Below the pieces are notes generated by a model. It saw nothing but the letters and a program-made list of their open reading frames with translations, had not been told where the DNA came from and searched no databases. Shown here in pieces: positions 12,501 to 23,900 of a stretch of 64,000 nt of DNA. A program made the translations under genes and the position numbers. The stretch's first letter is position 1, and each line of letters begins with the position of its first letter. Source of the DNA: Sympetrum striolatum (Eukaryota > Arthropoda > Insecta > Odonata > Libellulidae); the NCBI GenBank assembly GCA_947579665.1, contig OX388345.1, positions 57,341,454-57,405,453 on the forward strand. The letters are read 5' to 3'.

Positions 12501-15003
12501 TTGAAGATAAGATGACCGAAGCTTTGGTGAGGTAAGTAGAATAGTCATAATGTATTTGGTTTTATTTTTCCTTTGCTTTCATCAATGTTTTTACTTATGA
12601 TCTTAATTATTTTTAGAACATGCTGGAAGTGTAGCAAGAAATTTATCAAAGAGAGTGGCTGTAATAAGATGACCTGTACATGTGGTGCAATAATGTGCTA
12701 TCTTTGTAGACAGCCAGTAAAGGATTATAAGCATTTTAATCCTGAAGCACATCGAAAAAGTGATTTGTAAGTGATAATAATTGTATTTTTTTCATATCAT
12801 GTTGCGTTATAACTTTTATCTTTTAAAGTATTTTCATAGTAGTTTTTGTTGTTTAATTTTCAAATCTATTCTTAATCCTTTGAACCATTGAGACTTAGCT
12901 AATCCTTCTACAGTTAGTAGTTTTTGTTCCTTAGTACCAGACATGTTTTCACAGCATAACACAGTAATGTGCTCCATTGCCTTTTTATACTCAGACCATG
13001 CAGTGTGCTTATAACATCTAGTGAGGATTATCTGGTGGAGTACAATAAGATAGGCTGTTTAATCAGTGTTGTAATTGTCATTTTCACAATTATTCTTAAA
13101 AAATAGGAATTTTGCATTTTCCAATAGTTCAGTGCTGACTCATCCAGCACTTCCCCTCTCCTCATTTTAAAGTTCGATGTTTTATACTATGTAGGGTAGT
13201 ATGCCACCTTCATGTTGTTCCATCCATTCAACATTATGCATATTCGTACTGCAATCTTAAAATTCTCTGATTGATTTTCTTAGCATTCTATTGTTCATAT
13301 CACATTCTCTGTACAAATCACCATTCAGTTGCTGAAATTTGACCAAATTCAAATCTTTTGCATGAAGGGGACGAATAATGGAGCATATTTTTTTTAAATC
13401 AGTAGGACCTACAGTTGTCAAAAGACATAGGGGTAAAGTGGCAAATTGCGCATTTCACCATGCTGGTGAGAACTTTTCGTATCTCCCTATTCCAATACAT
13501 TGTTTTTTCGTGATTTTCCAGCTTTGATACAGAGTTATCAAGGTTTGATCGAGTAATTCGAACATTTTGGAACACAAATTGCAGTTTGAGCAATGTGTAA
13601 CAAGTAGTAATTTTGTTATTTTCGCGTTTCTAAAGGTTTAATAGGTAAATAAGCAGGGGCTTGTTTCTGCCTTCAATATGACCAATTGCAGTGCATTTGG
13701 CTGTAAGAACAGATTCGTCATTTTGACAACTTTTACTGCATTGAGCCCCAATTATGAATTAGAACAAACATTTGCACAAGCGGAAAATCTCTAAGTATCC
13801 TGATAAGCTATTATAATGTATGATAGAGTAGCTTTATCTCATTGCGGTAAACAATTATTAAGGAATTTTTATGCCATACTTGGTATTGATCGATTAAAAA
13901 CTAAGTCCGATTAATGCATTGTAATATACATAAAATTAACATTATAATAATCAGCGAGGTTTTAATACAGTTTTCGGAAGGTTGGCAGATGATTCGTTCT
14001 TTATATCGCTCTAGCAGACGACACCGGCATCCGAGAAGTTTACATTGCAGGCATGTTTTATTTTCCATGATGAAAAGAATCAAGAGGACCTTGAGAAAAA
14101 AATTGAACATGATCGTTAAGTAAAAGGTTCATTTAAACTATCTGCGTCCATGTCATAGGATAGACAAGCTCCTGAGTCCCGTATGAGAGGAAAATGAAAC
14201 CCCAAAAATACGTGTAGTTAAAGGGGAGCTGGCGAAAAGTTCTCACCAGTGCTCTGCGGGTTGCGTTTTTTTGGCTTCACTTTCCCTACGTTAGACTCGC
14301 CCTGTGTTTATAACGTTTGCAGAAAAATGTTAACGTTGGTGAATGCTTCCATAATGGTATCTGCGGCTAGACAGTAGATGGAGTTACTCAGTGTGCTCAT
14401 TTGAAATAGTAACAGCATTACTGTGGAAGCAGTAGATCAAAACAAAACTCACTTAAAAGATTTATTTAAGTATTATTTTCGCTGACGCTAAAAAACCAGG
14501 CAAACATTTTTTTCGCTGTTTCATAAAATTCAACTTAATTTTCTCGAAATGCAAAAATTCTTTTGTTTTGCAGGTGCCCACTTTACAGCAATGATAGCCA
14601 ACTTGATTTCAATGCAGTGAAAGCTGTAGCAGAGAAAGCAAAAGAAGAAGTATTGCAACAGAATCCAAACATAGAATTGATACACGATCCAACTCTCAAG
14701 CTTCCTGAGGTTCCTCCAAATCCACCACCACGTCCAGGTGTTCACCCTGGTGATCCTGCATGGGAAATGATGAATTTGTTACCTGTGGGAGAGGAGATGA
14801 TACAGCAGCGCAGATTCCATCCTCAACAAGTCCACAGAAGGGTTGTTCATGTGTATCCGTTTCAACCAGCCATGGCTCAAATTGATGTAATGCCAGTACC
14901 ACTGTATTTTGACAATCATCATCTGAGGCCTGTGGAAGGTAATGCACATGTTGCTTACCCTCCTCCACCTCCAAGAAATCATGTTCCATATCGCCGCCAT
15001 TGA
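3522..15003 (+). CDS. RNF216: RNF216/TRIAD3-like RBR E3 ubiquitin ligase, C-terminal part
   Basis: Seven exons: 3522-3602, 5876-5991, 7589-7679, 10552-10730, 12421-12531, 12617-12766 and 14574-15003. Together they give 1,158 nt, 385 codons plus stop, with matching phases throughout. A Glu/Lys-rich helix (first two exons) leads into RING1 (CGCC...GHLFCKDC, exons 2-3), an IBR (CPSC...CLNPECLRETC, exon 4, finishing in exon 5) and RING2 (CWKC...GCNKMTCTCGAIMCYLC, exon 6). The Cys of the MTC motif sits where RNF216 has its catalytic, ubiquitin-accepting Cys. The last exon encodes CPLYSND followed by a Pro-rich tail ending YRRH, much like vertebrate RNF216. RBR ligases take ubiquitin from an E2 onto RING2 before passing it to substrate. 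The N-terminal exons lie outside the window. One intron uses a GC donor. Five transposon-like inserts sit in the introns and none touches an exon. The identity is firm at family level. Confidence 0.92.
3827..4336. mobile_element. 510-bp TA-flanked MITE (Tc1/mariner-type ends)
   Basis: The ends form an imperfect terminal inverted repeat of about 28 bp: left CCGTATTTCCCAGCTTATAA, right (reverse complement) CTGTATTTCCCGGCCTATGA, both continuing into GACGCAC. TA dinucleotides flank it at 3825-3826 and 4337-4338, as expected for Tc1/mariner/pogo target duplications. There is no transposase inside, so it is non-autonomous. It lies in the RNF216 intron between 3602 and 5876. Confidence 0.7.
5992..7588 (+). 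other. GC-AG intron splitting RING1
   Basis: The exon ending at 5991 (attaaaag) is followed by gcaagt, the strong consensus of the minor GC donor class (AG|GCAAGT). No GT donor nearby preserves the frame. The acceptor is ctctctttag at 7579-7588. Joining AG to G restores an Arg codon and the sequence CIKRGAEVIIGDG, which aligns with the RNF216 stretch between the two halves of RING1. A coding-like remnant at 6699-6994 lies inside this intron. Confidence 0.75.
6699..6994 (+). pseudogene. Frameshifted coding-like remnant in intron
   Basis: An open frame without an ATG starts at a TTG (6699) and runs to a stop at 6921-6923. A neighbouring frame then continues for about 24 codons (LLREADIKADKNLFDTML...) to a stop at 6992-6994. 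Both parts look protein-like, rich in charged residues with a balanced composition unlike the surrounding AT-rich intron, and they read as one polypeptide broken by a single-base shift. The family was not recognised. A captured transposon or retropseudogene fragment is the simplest view. Confidence 0.35.
8148..8224. mobile_element. 77-bp palindromic mini-element
   Basis: The element is almost all inverted repeat: CCTGGCCAAAATTAACGCAG at the left is matched by its exact complement at the right, with the arms starting CAC and CAG. The spacer between the arms is about 20 bp. TA flanks it at 8146-8147 and 8225-8226, as in Tc1/mariner insertions. It is far shorter than a usual MITE. Confidence 0.7.
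8515..10498 (+). mobile_element. Tigger (pogo-like) DNA transposon, near full length
   Basis: The ends begin CAGTAAAACTTCT on each side (left at 8515, right as reverse complement ending 10498), with TA duplications at 8513-8514 and 10499-10500. The subterminal parts share a GACCACC motif. The inside holds a pogo/Tigger transposase on the plus strand. The element sits in the RNF216 intron between exons 7589-7679 and 10552-10730, in the same orientation as the host gene. Confidence 0.9.
8706..10241 (+). pseudogene. Tigger transposase, disrupted, with C-terminal spliced exon
   Basis: The main frame (8706-9818, no ATG at its start) begins LHEKGKSERKLADLF, a psq/CENP-B-type helix-turn-helix. A second DNA-binding region (about residues 45-110) and a DDE domain follow. 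The catalytic aspartates are visible: D147 (NIDETGLF), D253 (LNLDNATC) and D284 (LQPLDHG). About 20 residues usually preceding LHEKG are lost to a stop at 8664. A T-run near 9780 shifts the frame. The shifted frame reads on (SDAIGEIEELSQLAGIDYD) until an in-frame TAG near 9871. A likely intron (9948-10029, AAG|GTAAGA to TTTTATAG) then joins an acidic exon ending at 10241. It cannot make active transposase as it stands. Confidence 0.85.
11812..12111. mobile_element. 300-bp hAT-type MITE with 8-bp TSD
   Basis: The ends are CAGGGTTTCCCAA and its complement TTGGGAAACCCTG. A perfect 8-bp target duplication, GCCTAGAG, flanks it at 11804-11811 and 12112-12119. The CAGGGTTTCCCAAACTTTTT start is typical of hAT elements, and 8-bp duplications are diagnostic of that superfamily. 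There is no transposase. It lies in the RNF216 intron upstream of exon 12421-12531. Confidence 0.85.
13430..14286. mobile_element. 857-bp TIR element in last RNF216 intron
   Basis: The left end GGGGTAAAGTGGC and the right end CTTCACTTTCCC (complement GGGAAAGTGAAG) are flanked by TA at 13428-13429 and 14287-14288. About 40 bp inside, both ends share CTGGTGAGAACTTTTCG in opposite orientation (13463 region and 14237 region), so the inverted repeats span roughly 55-60 bp with divergence. Internal open frames show no recognisable transposase. It is a non-autonomous DNA transposon, family uncertain. Confidence 0.6.
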
Positions 15004-18000
15004 AACAAAATCATTTCTTTAATGTATGCTGTGAGTATCTCATAATGTATGTAAATGATTAATTACCTTATTTTATTTGTTATAGTAGTTCCTATTGAAC
15101 ATTCCAAAAAATTGTTCATATGAATATACAATGGCTGTGAGTTGTAACTATTTTAGTCTTTTTTATTTTATGGAATAAGTCTCCCAGTTTTATGTAGGAT
15201 TTATACAGCTGTAATTACTTCATTTATTTCTATTTTCATAATATAAGAATGCCGTAAAATGTTATTTCAAGTGATAATTCTTCATTATTTTAGTTGTCAA
15301 ACTGAGTCATTTTTCTATTTAGGCTGCTGAAATATTTCTTGTAAAGATTTTCATATTATCTTGAGATGTGTTTATTATAAAATATAAAATAGCTTATAAA
15401 AAGAAAATTTCAGTGTACTGTCATTAAATTTTTTGAGTAAAAATATTCTCTTTTTTATTACATTTGATTTATTATTTAATTGTTGTTTCCTTATTCCTAT
15501 GTTCCTCTTGTTTGATATCTTTGATGACATGTGATACATATGATGGTAGATGATAAATTAATGATATTTGATGTTGAGATACCTTTTTACAGCTCAGTGT
15601 CCTTTCGATGCCTTTCCTCTTCCATAGGAGCCTATGGTCTGCTAATATCTCTGGTAGATGTTCAGAAATTTTCTGCAAATTCTTATTCCAGAGCAGTAGT
15701 TAACATTTATAAAATTTTGAAGTAATATTGCAATCCACTATAATATGTTCAAACAATTTCGTGGTTTCCTGTTATGGATATGTTATGGTTTCCAGAGACC
15801 AAATTGATGGCCCACGGTAAAACTTAGGAGTAATCAATACCCTAACTTGGATTTTATTCTAAATTTATTGCCTCAATTTTAGGCTTTGGTAATGAGCCAT
15901 CTAGAAAATCTAATCAGAATATCTGGGGTGTCTTGATCTGAATTTAAGTCTATTCAAGAGTCTTCCTGCAATACAATCTGCTAACATAATATCAGTGAGA
16001 CTTAAAAATTTCCCATTAAATTTAATCTGGAATCCCTGAGTGGGCCCCATAAATAATTCCATGAAACTGTTGGGAACAGTATGAATCCAATCTTCACTTT
16101 TAGAGTGCAGCTGAAACATCTCTCAGTTATCCCATTCTCAATATTCTGAATTTCTTATGGGAAAACCTTGATAAAGACCTGAAGTCAAACACTGGGTCTC
16201 TGTTTAATATTCATCGATTTATATACGATGTACCTTTTATACATCCATAGATTTATTTAATTTTTCGAAATCAAGAGGGATTTTGAAAATTGAAGAAAAT
16301 TTTACCCTATAACAAAGAAACGAGCAGAAAGACTCAGCAGTGCAAATCAAATTGATAGCAGTAAAGCATCAGTAAGCTGTAGTTTTTACAGGTTCACTCA
16401 AGCGTAGAATAAAAGATACTTAGGTATTTGGAAAATTTCTTAGAGTTTGCTCCTTTTTATTTTGAAAGGTGAATAGTTTCTAAAGAGTTCTGTGAAAAAA
16501 CTTGTATATAAAGAAATGAGGCATATGAAGAAATAAGATATTTGTTCTAGTTCCCCGAAAAGGGGGATTTTTTTCATGTCATGGTAATGTAAATAATTAA
16601 GATATAGGGTTTAATATTTTTATAAAATAATTGAGTCAGAATATACTTTAAATTTCAAAAACTGTGAGATCTTGAATTTTCACAAAATCTTAGATGCCAA
16701 TTCAAATAAAAATGTATTTGGTGACTACATTATAAACTTTCCCAATTATCAATTAACCCTGTCTCAGAACAAATGATGGGAAAAATGCAGTATTGTTGAA
16801 AAGTTTTCCAGATTGAACTGTATCAGTAAGCAAAATATTTGCTAATACAAGTAAGAAGTAATAAGAAGCTAAGTGATCCACCTGCAGTTAGCTAGCAAAC
16901 AATGTCCCAGAAAGAAAGTTACCTTGGTGACGTCTCTACAAATATATTGAAAGAAAAATCATAAATGGTAAATGCTATTTATTGTCAAACATTGGTATGT
17001 ACACATGACGATAGCAGCCTGTATGGAGGTGCGGGAATGTTAGTAAAAAGTGAAATTTCTTCTCTCATTTGGGATTTATACATGATTTTAGATTGGCTGC
17101 AATGGAAATATATCGAAATGGAAAGAACCTGAGAATATGGAAAAAGCTGCAGCAGTGGATAATAAGGATCGGAAATGGAATGTAGCACAAGTAAATGAAG
17201 ACTCAGTGGGAGAGTTAGGCACCACGCAAAGGAAGGACCCTTGAGTGATGTATTGGGGCTCCCTGTGCAGGGATGGAAAGTGAGGACAGATGGAGTAAGA
17301 AGAATCATATCCCCTAGGGTACCTACAACCATTGCTTCGAATCAGGGGAGGATTGGGATCTGGAGATTTTGAGAATGGAGATGACTGAGGAGAGGAAGAA
17401 GGTGACGTGATGACGAGTTTACAAGTGTGTGGTAGCCTTTTGATAGAGAATTTACCAAAACTCCAGAAAAATTAGACGAATATCTCCTCAGGACTTAAGA
17501 TAAGTAAGCTTAGACCTAAAATATTATTTTACGGCGAAAATTGTTCGAAATAGAAAGGAATCATGGGCTTCGCCGATTCTAAGAATATATTTCTAACCTT
17601 TTCCAAGCTCTAAATCCACAGATAACCCCACAAGCCCAAAACAATCGCATTTTTCCCTGAGGACATAAGAACAAAAGGGTCCAGAAAATGAGAGCAAACG
17701 CTTTTTCAGGGATTAAAAGTAAACTAAAGAATCGACAAAACAAAATTCCAAAGTTTCGTGGAAAAATCTCCACCCATACGGCCGTAATAGGCCATCAAAA
17801 ATCGTAATTTTTAGCTGAGTTCCCAACTTTTTTTCTCCCACGGTGCATTATGGGTAGGCGGGCAATTTGAATCTTCGAAATGTGATTTAGCGTAGTGTGT
17901 GCTTTGAAAACGTCTACTTTAAAGATCTTTATTTTCATATTAAGTTAATATTCCAGAAGATAGGAATTTATTATGATATTTGGATTATATTTATGTATAA

Positions 18001-19186
18001 ATAAAGATGATTTTCTATTATTATTTGCATTTTTTATGGTTTTAAATACAACCCAAATCAATGATAAATTATTTACTTAAAAAATGAGATCTCATTATCA
18101 GTACAAAGCAATTTTAAGCAAAAGACATTCTTAATAATGAATTAGAGATATCATGTTGGATGTATTATGAAATAACAAGATTAGCATTTGATAAAACAAA
18201 GACCAATATTCTAAATTATTTAGAAACTGTTGAATAATGCTACAATTGCTAAAATAGGGTGCTTCTTTTATTACATGGTGTACCTAAAATGATTGCTGGC
18301 AAACAAAGATCACCTTTTTTTCTGTATATTTCTTATGGCTGGAATGCGATTTAATCGCCACTGCTTTCACAATTCAAGCTCATAAACATAAAGATGTTAA
18401 CTTTATGGAAAATTTAGCTCAATTTGTGAAAGTGTCTACACTTCTTCTAATAATTACTCAACCATTGAACCCTCTATTCTAGTATATTACAGCAATTGAA
18501 AAAATGTAACTCTTAGCACTGCAGCAAATAGTTTCTCCTAAGTTCCTTGCTCCAAAATCAACTTTTCTAAGATAATAACAAACTGATATATCTCTGACAC
18601 ATGAATTCATTCATTCATAGAAATGGAATTTGCAAGGAAAAGTATTATTTTGAATAAAAATACATGCATTAAATTGAGTCACACATGCAGGGAGAGCAAG
18701 AGTTGGTTTTAGGAAAATTCCATGAAAAAAATTAACTTGCTAGCAAAGAGAATGCACTGCGATGGACAGAAGTGGATGGACCACCATTGACATGGTTAAT
18801 GAATGATTTTGTTTTATAATTACCAATTACCGTGATAATACATGCGTTAGCGTTAAAGCAGTCTTGGAAAAGATGCTTTCTTCCTTATATTCCTTAAACA
18901 GATAATGCTTTGTTAGATAGAATATGAGAGAGTTACACTTTCTCGATGTTCTTCAGCGATGGAAATTCCATAACTTATTCTCCAAATTTGATGAAATATT
19001 TCAGCATATTACAATAAATGATGTTCGAGTCAGCTAGTTCCTCCACTATTACACCAACTATTATGGTTTTAGAAGCGTTTCATTGAGATCAGGTTTGCAG
19101 CAGGTATGTTTTCTTAGCGAAATGAGAGAGAACCATTCCTTTGATCAGATTGGGTGCCTCTCGGATATACGTTACAGTAAAAGCCT
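15004..19186. other. RNF216 3' UTR and downstream intergenic DNA
   Basis: The first several hundred bases after the stop are presumably 3' UTR. No strong AATAAA was found close by; an ATTAAA at 15423-15428 is the best poly(A) signal candidate. Beyond that the stretch is AT-rich and shows no exon, RNA gene or clear transposon. The minus-strand open frame at 16985-17332 has no recognisable domain. Confidence 0.5.
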
Positions 19187-19580
19187 TTTTTACTTTCTCC
19201 ATATACTTAGTATAGAGAAAGTATTGCTTAAATGAAAAAAATCCACATCGAGATGACAACGAAAATACATGTTTTGGGGTCTCTGGGACACGTTTTGGCC
19301 ATTTTCGGAATGACGTCTGTATGTGGGCGCTCTAACGTAAAAACTATTTGCCGTATCAATGCCAAACTTCATGCAAAGCACTTTGGTAGGTGCCGTTAGA
19401 GTTGATTAGGTTTTGGAGTGAATTGGTCCACCGAAAATTGACTTTATTCTTCGAAGCTAATTTTCGATACTGCAAAATATCTCCATAAATGTGATACTAA
19501 GGTATATACCATAAAAATAAAAGTTTCAGAAAATGCAAGATGCTACAACTTTTGTTTGAAACATTTATTTTCATCACTGA
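19187..19580 (+). repeat. Truncated copy of Helentron/HINE-like repeat family
   Basis: It begins with the small palindrome ACTTTCTC...GAGAAAGT (19192-19220) and continues with ATGTTTTGGGG, TCTGTATG and GTGGGCGCTCT, the same order as in the fuller copy at 31541-32570. It breaks off after part of one internal repeat (gctacaacttttgtttgaaa). No coding sequence is present. Confidence 0.65.
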
Positions 19581-22550
19581 GTCTCCTTAAAGATAAAGAA
19601 ACACTAGCTTAGTCATCACACGAGGGCGCGCTAATAATCATAGTCCGTGGCATCCATCAATGGACATAGCCACGGATCGAAGGATCAGACCATTAACATC
19701 GGTATTATATCCGACAGAGTTTCCTACCAAATATTTGAGGGAAATGTATTCTTTCTTTGTTTCCCTTATATTACTTTCTTTTCTTTTTAGAGTGTATATC
19801 TCACTCATTCTGAACTTTCAGAGAACGACAGTGTGGCAATGCGCAAACCGATAGGGGAATGTAAAACGGAAATTGAATTAGGGAATTCATAGGAGAGCAG
19901 CTAGGTTGTATAATTTTTTCTTTGCAGTAATTAATGAAACGCACCTAAATTCACGTTGCTGGGATATTACCTACAAAATCCTTATCGAAAGAAATTCCCA
20001 AAAGTGGCTCCACGATACTGTTCGTATTAGAGCCATCTTACATCCGTTTTCTAATACTATTTTAGTTTATATTCTTCCGCCAACTTACCAAAGAAGCCAC
20101 TTTGCGGTAATGTTTAAAATTAAAAGCGTTTTCACTGAGCGACTAGAGTTGGCTCTTTCTGTCCCACCTCATCTTTAAGCCGCCCTTGATGCTGGATCCG
20201 TAAGGAATTTCGGAGATAATGTCTCAGCGATACGTATGTTTGACGCCCTTTGTATATATTTCTGAGATAATTCAGTCGAAGCTTAGTTCTCCCCGTATGC
20301 ATGCCGTTCTCACACTCTCAATATTACTTTCCCTGATCTGTGTTTTCACTACCTCTCTGCCGATCCCGCAAACTTCAAAGTGAAGCGTCAGACATACGCT
20401 GGAAAGAAAAGAAATTTACGCCAAGAAAAGAAAGAAGAAGGAACTAATTTCCCTCCATTATTTTTCAAGAGAGACTGTCGCTTATTTTATCAATGTAAAG
20501 GGTATGTTTCGTCTACGTGTTGCTGTTGGGCGAATTTATGAACAGATTAAATTGTAATTTATTCATTACTAATTTAGGGAATGGTAAAGAATGAAATAAA
20601 TTTACGTTGATTGACACAGAAAATGAAAGTGAAATTTCTTGTCTCTTCGTGACTGGTCAAACTTTTAACATACCGCCTAAACTTTGTGAAGAAATTTCAC
20701 AACTTTTGAATGAACATTTAAGTAAACATTTGGCCGATTGAAGGTGAGAAGGAATTGTTGCCAGTTTATTTATTTTTTGTTTTTTTATTCAGTGATAAGT
20801 AGTCTTAGAATTCAATGAGACAATTCAAAACATTTTAAATCCTGTTGATTTGGTAATTTGAAATGTTGCATTTTATAATCATTATATATACTATTTCAAC
20901 AAAGCAACCTTTAGTTTATTTGAACTCCTGTGTTACCATAGGGTTTATATTTGATTAGATGTATTTAAGTCATAAAAATACCATGTCTACATTTAAAAGC
21001 CAGTAGTCGCAAAGGCAAAAATATCTCATTTTACGCACAAATTGACAATTTTTTTAAACTATGTTGCAATTGAATCTCAAAGTTGAAATTTAAACTGTAG
21101 TTTTATATGATTAAGACTTTTAATGTGCACAATTTTCATATTTTTATCTGGTCCCCCAACCAAGATATTGCAAGTGAGACTTTGAAAAAAATTCAAAAAT
21201 GCGTTTTTTAAAGGAGAATATTTTCTAAATGGTAATCTTGCCAACATTGATATTTTATGAAAATTAGCTACACTGTATAGTGTAACAGTTCAAAAAATTT
21301 TAAGGTTCAGAAATTGTTTCTTCTTTGAAAAATTTCCTATCAAACCTTGAATTTTGTTCATTTTTGACCAATAAATTTAAGCATTTAAACAATGTTTAAG
21401 AAATGCATCTTGCAATGTAATTATGGTTTTATTTCATAGGCCAGAGTGTACTGAACTTAATGCAGCTCATTTGAAAGTCTTAGGGTACCCCATTGCTGAA
21501 TAATTTAAGAAATCGTAGATACCTGCAAACGCGAAAAACCGCGTGCGGCCAAGTACTAAAATGCCTGCTATTTCCAAACAGTAAACATTAAAAATATTTA
21601 AAAATTACTTTGGAGCTCTCTAAACTTAAAGGTATCTACTCACCGAATATCAATTTTTTTTGAGATGGTCAAGCAACCAGTGTTGGACCACTTGGTATGG
21701 ATTGACCCATAAACAATCTGCATCCATTGGCAATGATAGGTTTATAATTACTTGGAAAATAAGCTGATATTTTCTGGTCTCTGCTCGTAATTTACGTTAT
21801 GAGAGGTATTTAAAAATCTTCTGAGCGTTTTACGTCAAAATCACTCTTCGAATCGTGGAAGTTATCGTGAAAAAGTCGATCAAACGCGTCCGGAGATTTT
21901 AATGCGGCTCCTGGGGACCTATAAAGGGAATACATCGGTGATCCTTTCCAAAAAAAAAAATTAAAAAAAATAAATTAAAAAAAAATAGCAAAAGTCCTCC
22001 CGTCAACCCTATTTTTTACTATATTAAAAACTGTAGATGATTAATCATCATCGCCAAACTTTGTACATACTTTTTGAATGTTCAATATCCATATATTGTC
22101 TATGTTTAGAGATTAATCTTAGATTTAGCCTTAATATATCTTAGTTTTTAAATACTTCCTGTGGAAAACCATTTCATCTTGAGCAACACATTAATAACTT
22201 GTCATCAGAATTGTTAAAGGCGTACTTATTATGTAAGAGCCAGATCATATGCCCTCTAGACTCTACGAGTAACAACGGACAACTAATCCCCAAGAGAGTG
22301 TACCTACCACCATCCTTTCCAAAACAGTTCGCTGACACGTTGATGATAAGGATTTGTCTGGGATGAGATGCGAAGAAGTCCAGGATAATAATAATGCCGA
22401 CTTTCTTTTTTTGCCGAATTTAAGCCTAGGAAGGCAATTCCTCCAATTAACCCCTTTTCTTAATTTTATTCCTTTTTTGCATATTATTTTATTAATATCA
22501 CACACACACACAATATACACAGACAACCATTCCCTTATCGGAAAAATCCG
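19581..22550. other. Intergenic DNA, mostly featureless
   Basis: No convincing exon or RNA gene was found. Open frames at 19660-19854 and 19906-20178 look random. An A-rich low-complexity run at 21950-21986 could be the tail of a decayed retroposon. A short CA run lies at 22498-22512. The last ~290 bp probably belong to the SINE body whose head is at 22551-22630. Confidence 0.5.
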
Positions 22551-22630
22551 ATTATCCGGGATTCGAACCCGGGACCGTGAGGTTGGAGCGTTAACGCGCT
22601 AGCACGTTAACCACTCCACCACCACGGGCG
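22551..22630 (-). repeat. tRNA-derived SINE head (pol III A and B boxes)
   Basis: On the minus strand a box A-like TGGTGGAGTGGTTA (22608-22621) precedes a perfect box B GGTTCGAATCC (22559-22569) inside CCCGGGTTCGAATCCCGG. The stretch between does not fold as a normal anticodon arm and the acceptor ends do not pair, so this is not a working tRNA. The sequence downstream on the minus strand, with a TG run and then a body reaching to about 22260, fits a SINE. Confidence 0.65.
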
Positions 22631-23635
22631 GTAATAAACGTGAGGTGGTCAAAAAAGACCAATAGTAATGATAAATGAAAGTACCTCGTTCCTGAAACGG
22701 GGAATATTGGATATCTGAAAACTACGATAAATGTGCCCGTGGTCTTTTTTCCAATTCAGCGTTGTTTAATGTCTTAAAATACAGTAACTGATATTCTCAG
22801 AGAAAGAGCAACTTTGCTATAATCGAGGACAGCGATTGTTTCAAATTACGACGCACCTATTCATGGAAGTTATGATACATAGGATGATACCTGAGTAAAC
22901 TAAATTCTGCAAGGAAATCTATCTTGTTATACTGGTGGACCGCCTTACTGATATTTTGCAGATAACGTACTACCTCGCGTAGTGGAATAAGTTACAATAG
23001 GATGTGAGTATTATAACAAAGTGAATTTAGAAACGTTTCCAAGTAATTTCTTCACTCCCTACTTCAACAGGGTATCGGAGAATCATTTTAACTAACTTAC
23101 TTTACTGCTAATCACAGTACAAACTACACTATTTATACCACTGCTTACCTAAATTCCTACCTCACAGTTATACACCTACGTAGACTAAAGATGCAACCTT
23201 CGAGAAATTGGACCTCCGAAAAGCACTAACTTGATATTAACGCGGCGCTCTAATATAACCGCTTTTCAGCCACTCAATAAGAAAAAGAAGTGAAACACGA
23301 TGAGTAACTAATAACACCAAACACCACCACTAATAATCTCCAAATGCAGACGACCCACAGCAACAACAATACTATCAACTAACAAAGAGAAAAAACTGCT
23401 TCAAACTGATTTCTCAAAAGAGTGATTCCATGTGGCGACAGTCAAATTGCGGCAACCCGTACTGCGAGGCTCCCTCCCCCTTAAATACAAAAACCGATAT
23501 AACTTGCCAAATAATCGACATAGAACAAGAACCGGGTTTTTACTAAGTTTTCTCGATTCTTCGTCATTAGATCCCATCGTAACTGTAAAAAGTTGTGCCT
23601 GAGAACAAGTTCATCAAACGGAATCACGTCCACAA
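22631..23635. other. Intergenic DNA without recognised features
   Basis: Slightly less AT-rich than the surrounding sequence. No gene, RNA or repeat structure could be supported. Confidence 0.4.
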
Positions 23636-23900
23636 AATATCCTGATCGTATTTATATCAACAATTAATCTATTTTAAATAATTTTCGGATTATATGCCTT
23701 TTTATATCACCTATTTAGTTAATTAGAACTAGATTGGAGTTAATATATTTTAAAATATAAAAATCATGTATCACGTAACAACTTAAAATATAAGATACCA
23801 TACAATCCTAGCTTACTTTTTTGGAAGCAATTCGCTGTCGAGGTAAATGTCCTATTCTAACAATATTGATATAATGTGCGTTAGGTACCATAGTCGATTT
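23636..23900 (+). repeat. Partial copy of the 26-28 kb repeat block
   Basis: It starts TATCCTGATCGTATTTATAT and continues through a CACCTATTTAGTTAATTAGA segment that matches the block at 27,628-27,770 closely. The later part (23,825-23,890) resembles 26,895-26,955 more loosely. It is in the same orientation as the other copies. Confidence 0.7.

Noticed and set aside
14696..15000. Antisense frames across the last RNF216 exon
   Set aside because: Shadows of the Pro-rich coding strand. The plus-strand protein clearly continues RNF216.
16985..17332. 115-codon minus-strand open frame
   Set aside because: Leu/Ser/Pro-rich with no domain. The plus strand is purine-rich here, which removes stops on the minus strand.
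22551..22630. Possible functional tRNA gene
   Set aside because: Good A and B boxes, but the acceptor stem does not pair and no proper anticodon loop forms. Treated as a SINE head.
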